NCBI GenBank assembly: GCA_916610825.1
Contig: OU744446.1
Location: 17,825,131-17,889,130 of the forward strand
DNA length: 64,000 nucleotides
Direction: 5' to 3'
Source of the DNA: Haliclystus octoradiatus
Lineage: Eukaryota; Cnidaria; Staurozoa; Stauromedusae; Haliclystidae
In this document: positions 58,701-64,000 of the stretch, piece by piece
Position numbering within the stretch: the first letter of the stretch is position 1
Layout of the letters: every line of letters starts with the position of its first letter
Translations under genes and position numbers: made by a program
Notes under the pieces: generated by a model
What the model was told of the DNA's origin: nothing
Databases searched by the model: none
The model's input: the letters and a program-made list of their open reading frames with translations, nothing else

Positions 58701-61700
58701 AAAACTTCATTTAATCTTCAAAAAGTTTTTGTACACAAATGGCATATTTCCAAAAATTGTACACATCTTATGTACCATGCAATTTTGTCAAATGTCGATA
58801 TTTCAGATAAAAATTACTCCATGTGATATATAGATCTTTAATAAAATATGAAAATCAATTTCAGTGAAAGTTTTGATCAAAAACTTCATTTAATCTTCAA
58901 AAAGTTTTTGTACACAAATGGCATATTTCCAAAAATTGTACACATCTTATGTACCATGCGATTTTGTCAAATGTCGATATTTCAGATAAAAATTACTCCA
59001 TGTGATAAATACATCTTTAATAAACTATGAAAATCAATTTCAGTGAAAGTTTTGATCAAAAACTTCATTTAATCTTCAAAAAGTTTTTGTACACAAATGG
59101 CATATTTCCAAAAAGTGTACACATCTTATGTACCATGCGATTTTGTCAAATGTCGATATTTCAGATAAAAATTACTCCATGTGGTATATACATCTTTAAT
59201 AAACTATGAAAATCAATTTCAGTGAAAGTTTTGATCAAAAACTTCATTTAATCTTCAAAAAGTTTTTGTACACAAATGGCATATTATCAAAAATTGTACT
59301 CATCTTACGTACCATGTGATTTTGTCAAATGTCGATATTTCAGATAAAAATTACTCCATGTGGTATATACATCTTTAATAAACTATGAAAATCAATTTCA
59401 GTGAAAGTTTTGATCAAAAACTTCATTTAATCTTCAAAAAGTTTTTGTACACAAATGGCATATTTCCAAAAAGTGTACACATCTTATGTACCATGCGATT
59501 TTGTCAAATGTCGATATTTCAGATAAAAATTACTCCATGTAATAAATACATCTTTAATAAACTATGGAATTCAATTTCAGCGAAAGTTTTGATCAAAAAC
59601 TTCATTTAATCTTCAAAAAGTTTTTGTACACAAATGGCATATTTCCAAAAATTGTACACATCTTATGTACCATGCGATTTTGTCAAATGTCGATATTTCA
59701 GATAAAAATTACTCCATGTGATATATAGATCTTTAATAAAATATGAAAATCAATTTCAGTGAAAGTTTTGATCAAAAACTTCATTTAATCTTCAAAAAGT
59801 TTTTGTACACAAATGGCATATTTCCAAAAATTGTACACATCTTATGTGCCATGCTATTTTGTCAAATGTCGATATTTCAGATAAAAATTACTCCAAGTGA
59901 TAAATACATCTTTAATAAACAATTGAATTCAATTTCAGCGAAAGTTTTGATCAAAAACTTCATTTAATCTTCAAAAAGTTTTTGTACACAAATGGCATAT
60001 TTCCAAAAATTGTACACATCTTATGTACCATGCGATTTTGTCAAATGTCGATATTTCAGATAAAAATTACTCCATGTGATAAATAGATCTTTAATAAACT
60101 ATGGAATTCAATTTCAGCGAAAGTGTTGATCAAAAACTTCATTTAATCTTCAAAAAGTTTTTGTACACAAATGGCATATTTCCAAAAATTGTACACATCT
60201 TACGTACCATGCGATTTTGTCAAATGTCGATATTTCAGATAAAAATTACTCCATGTGATAAATACATCTTTAATAAACTATGAAAATCAATTTCAGTGAA
60301 AGTTTTGATCAAAAACTTCATTTAATCTTCAAAAAGTTTTTGTACACAAATGGCATATTTTCAAAAATTGTACACATCTTACGTACCATGCGATTTTGTC
60401 AAATGTCGATATTTCAGATAAAAATTAATCCATGTGATAAATACATCTTTAATAAACTATGAAAATCAATTTCAGTGAAAGTTTTGATCAAAAACTTCAT
60501 TTAATCTTCAAAAAGTTTTTGTACACAAATGGCATATTTTCAAAAATTGTACACATCTTACGTACCATGCAATTTTGTCAAATGTCGATATTTCAGATAA
60601 AAATTACTCCATGTGATAAATAGATCTTTAATAAACTATGGAATTCAATTTCAGCGAAAGTGTTGATCAAAAACTTCATTTAATCTTCAAAAAGTTTTTG
60701 TACACAAATGGCATATTTCCAAAAATTGTACACATCTTACGTACCATGCGATTTTGTCAAATGTCGATATTTCAGATAAAAATTACTCCATGTGATAAAT
60801 ACATCTTTAATAAACTATGAAAATCAATTTCAGTGAAAGTTTTGATCAAAAACTTCATTTAATCTTCAAAAAGTTTTTGTACACAAATGGCATATTTTCA
60901 AAAATTGTACACATCTTACGTACCATGCAATTTTGTCAAATGTCGATATTTCAGATAAAAATTAATCCATGTGATAAATACATCTTTAATAAACAATGGA
61001 ATTCAATTTCAGCGAAAGTTTTGATCAAAAACTTCATCTAATCTTCAAAAAGTTTTTGTACACAAATGGCATATTTCCAAAAATTGTACACATCTTACGT
61101 ACCATGCGATTTTGTCAAATGTCGATATTTCAGATAAAAATTACTCCATGTGATATATAGATCTTTAATAAAATATGAAAATCAATTTCAGTGAAAGTTT
61201 TGATCAAAAACTTCATTTAATCTTCAAAAAGTTTTTGTACACAAATGGCATATTTTCAAAAATTGTACACATCTTACGTGCCATGCTATTTTGTCAAATG
61301 TCGATATTTCAGATAAAAATTACTCCAAGTGATAAATACATCTTTAATAAACAATTGAATTCAATTTCAGCGAAAGTTTTGATCAAAAACTTCATTTAAT
61401 CTTCAAAAAGTTTTTGTACACAAATGGCATATTTCCAAAAATTGTACACATCTTATGTACCATGCAATTTTGTCAAATGTCGATATTTCAGATAAAAATT
61501 ACTCCATGTGATATATAGATCTTTAATAAAATATGAAAATCAATTTCAGTGAAAGTTTTGATCAAAAACTTCATTTAATCTTCAAAAAGTTTTTGTACAC
61601 AAATGGCATATTTCCAAAAATTGTACACATCTTATGTACCATGCGATTTTGTCAAATGTCGATATTTCAGATAAAAATTACTCCATGTGATAAATACATC

Positions 61701-64000
61701 TTTAATAAACTATGAAAATCAATTTCAGTGAAAGTTTTGATCAAAAACTTCATTTAATCTTCAAAAAGTTTTTGTACACAAATGGCATATTTCCAAAAAG
61801 TGTACACATCTTATGTACCATGCGATTTTGTCAAATGTCGATATTTCAGATAAAAATTACTCCATGTGGTATATACATCTTTAATAAACTATGAAAATCA
61901 ATTTCAGTGAAAGTTTTGATCAAAAACTTCATTTAATCTTCAAAAAGTTTTTGTACACAAATGGCATATTATCAAAAATTGTACTCATCTTACGTACCAT
62001 GTGATTTTGTCAAATGTCGATATTTTAGATAAAAATTACTCCATGTGGTATATACATCTTTAATAAACTATGAAAATCAATTTCAGTGAAAGTTTTGATC
62101 AAAAACTTCATTTAATCTTCAAAAAGTTTTTGTACACAAATGGCATATTTCCAAAAAGTGTACACATCTTATGTACCATGCGATTTTGTCAAATGTCGAT
62201 ATTTCAGATAAAAATTACTCCATGTAATAAATACATCTTTAATAAACTATGGAATTCAATTTCAGTGAAAGTTTTGATCAAAAACTTCATTTAATCTTCA
62301 AAAAGTATTTGTACACAAATGGCATATTTCCAAAAATTGTACACATCTTATGTACCATGCGATTTTGTCAAATGTCGATATTTCAGATAAAAATTACTCC
62401 ATGTGATATATAGATCTTTAATAAAATATGAAAATCAATTTCAGTGAAAGTTTTGATCAAAAACTTCATTTAATCTTCAAAAAGTTTTTGTACACAAATG
62501 GCATATTTCCAAAAATTGTACACATCTTATGTGCCATGCTATTTTGTCAAATGTCGATATTTCAGATAAAAATTACTCCAAGTGATAAATACATCTTTAA
62601 TAAACAATTGAATTCAATTTCAGCGAAAGTTTTGATCAAAAACTTCATTTAATCTTCAAAAAGTTTTTGTACACAAATGGCATATTTCCAAAAATTGTAC
62701 ACATCTTATGTACCATGCGATTTTGTCAAATGTCGATATTTCAGATAAAAATTACTCCATGTGATAAATAGATCTTTAATAAACTATGGAATTCAATTTC
62801 AGCGAAAGTGTTGATCAAAAACTTCATTTAATCTTCAAAAAGTTTTTGTACACAAATGGCATATTTCCAAAAATTGTACACATCTTACGTACCATGCGAT
62901 TTTGTCAAATGTCGATATTTCAGATAAAAATTACTCCATGTGATAAATACATCTTTAATAAACTATGAAAATCAATTTCAGTGAAAGTTTTGATCAAAAA
63001 CTTCATTTAATCTTCAAAAAGTTTTTGTACACAAATGGCATATTTTCAAAAATTGTACACATCTTACGTACCATGCGATTTTGTCAAATGTCGATATTTC
63101 AGATAAAAATTAATCCATGTGATAAATACATCTTTAATAAACAATGGAATTCAATTTCAGCGAAAGTTTTGATCAAAAACTTCATTTAATCTTCAAAAAG
63201 TTTTTGTACACAAATGGCATATTTCCAAAAATTGTACACATCTTACGTACCATGCGATTTTGTCAAATGTCGATATTTCAGATAAAAATTACTCCATGTG
63301 ATATATAGATCTTTAATAAAATATGAAAATCAATTTCAGTGAAAGTTTTGATCAAAAACTTCATTTAATCTTCAAAAAGTTTTTGTACACAAATGGCATA
63401 TTTTCAAAAATTGTACACATCTTACGTGCCATGCTATTTTGTCAAATGTCGATATTTCAGATAAAAATTACTCCAAGTGATAAATACATCTTTAATAAAC
63501 AATTGAATTCAATTTCAGCGAAAGTTTTGATCAAAAACTTCATTTAATCTTCAAAAAGTTTTTGTACACAAATGGCATATTTCCAAAAATTGTACACATC
63601 TTATGTACCATGCAATTTTGTCAAATGTCGATATTTCAGATAAAAATTACTCCATGTGATATATAGATCTTTAATAAAATATGAAAATCAATTTCAGTGA
63701 AAGTTTTGATCAAAAACTTCATTTAATCTTCAAAAAGTTTTTGTACACAAATGGCATATTTCCAAAAATTGTACACATCTTATGTACCATGCGATTTTGT
63801 CAAATGTCGATATTTCAGATAAAAATTACTCCATGTGATAAATACATCTTTAATAAACTATGAAAATCAATTTCAGTGAAAGTTTTGATCAAAAACTTCA
63901 TTTAATCTTCAAAAAGTTTTTGTACACAAATGGCATATTTCCAAAAAGTGTACACATCTTATGTACCATGCAATTTTGTCAAATGTCGATATTTCAGATA
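52758..64000 (+). repeat. Satellite array 4: 179-bp monomer, about 63 copies, running off the window
   Basis: Same monomer and orientation, phase 136 modulo 179 throughout, no length variant. The first part (to about 54780) is the end of duplication copy 1 and the following 46 monomers are copy 2. The array continues past 64000. Confidence 0.98.
58490..63189 (+). repeat. Higher-order repeat in array 4: 15-monomer unit of 2,685 bp
   Basis: The order of monomer types from 58490 recurs from 61175 (2,685 bp = 15 x 179). Matched pairs include 58848/61533, 59027/61712, 59385/62070, 59743/62428, 60101/62786 and 60280/62965. After that the order differs (60638 versus 63323). The same series also occurs at 52941-54734. 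Confidence 0.7.

Larger units (their letters stand above)
34206..63014 (+). repeat. Tandem duplication of a 48/46-monomer satellite block, with both complete BEL/Pao elements in copy 1
   Basis: With the two retroelements and one copy of each target duplication subtracted, monomers from about 34206 to 54780 recur from about 54780 to 63014. The shift is 8,592 bp (48 x 179), becoming 8,234 bp (46 x 179) after the extra dimer at about 45275-45633 in copy 1. Diagnostic private substitutions match in order. The join between copies lies in one monomer: its left part (agtgaaag at 54746-54753) matches 62965 onward, and its right part (tatttccaaaaagtg from about 54807) matches 34222 onward. Few single-base differences separate the copies, for example tgtctatat at 41996. 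Confidence 0.82.

Noticed and set aside
1056-64000. CRISPR array
   Set aside because: The repeats are contiguous 179-bp monomers without unique spacers, and the context is eukaryotic.

Overview
The window is a 64-kb block of invertebrate animal DNA made almost entirely of satellite and transposable elements. The LTR elements belong to BEL/Pao, a group known from metazoans. The only other gene-like sequence has spliceosomal introns and belongs to a transposase-like family that I recall as multicopy in cnidarians and other aquatic invertebrates. I cannot name the species. I see no bacterial-style genes, rRNA or tRNA.

Layout. (1) 1-1055: the 3' end of a BEL/Pao element on the + strand, entering from outside the window. 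(2) 1056-16201: satellite array 1. (3) 16202-22546: a non-satellite island of 6,345 bp that interrupts one monomer. It has imperfect terminal inverted repeats and carries a minus-strand, intron-containing gene resembling a DDE transposase. (4) 22547-34669: satellite array 2. (5) 34670-41304: a nearly complete BEL/Pao element on the - strand (6,635 bp) with identical LTRs, a ccatg target duplication and a one-base frameshift between the gag-protease and pol frames. (6) 41305-47420: array 3. (7) 47421-52757: a second BEL/Pao copy on the + strand (5,337 bp) with identical LTRs and an aacaa target duplication. Its gag-pol reading frame is continuous, but an in-frame 1,299-bp deletion removes the integrase. 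(8) 52758-64000: array 4.

The satellite has a 179-bp monomer, about 74% A+T in a consensus read by eye, always in the same orientation. There are about 249 monomers (about 44.6 kb). The register is kept exactly at 179 bp throughout, with a single 2-bp insertion at 14311-14312. Shared private mutations reveal several higher-order periods: 16 monomers (2,864 bp) in array 1, 23 monomers (4,117 bp) in array 2, and 15 monomers (2,685 bp) in array 4. A tandem duplication of 48 versus 46 monomers spans arrays 2-4, and its crossover can be placed inside one monomer at about 54750-54812. Both complete BEL/Pao insertions lie in the first copy of that duplication. The matching sites in the second copy (55239-55243 and 60992-60996) are empty, so the insertions are most simply younger than the duplication.

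The monomer length, A+T richness, higher-order structure and retroelement load would suit a centromeric or pericentromeric satellite, but no functional mark can be read from sequence. The most interesting item is the island: a possible cut-and-paste transposon whose predicted 600-residue product has a D-D-E layout and an IDTMHC motif reminiscent of the second catalytic region of RAG1. Everything rests on the assembly being correct through long, highly similar repeats.
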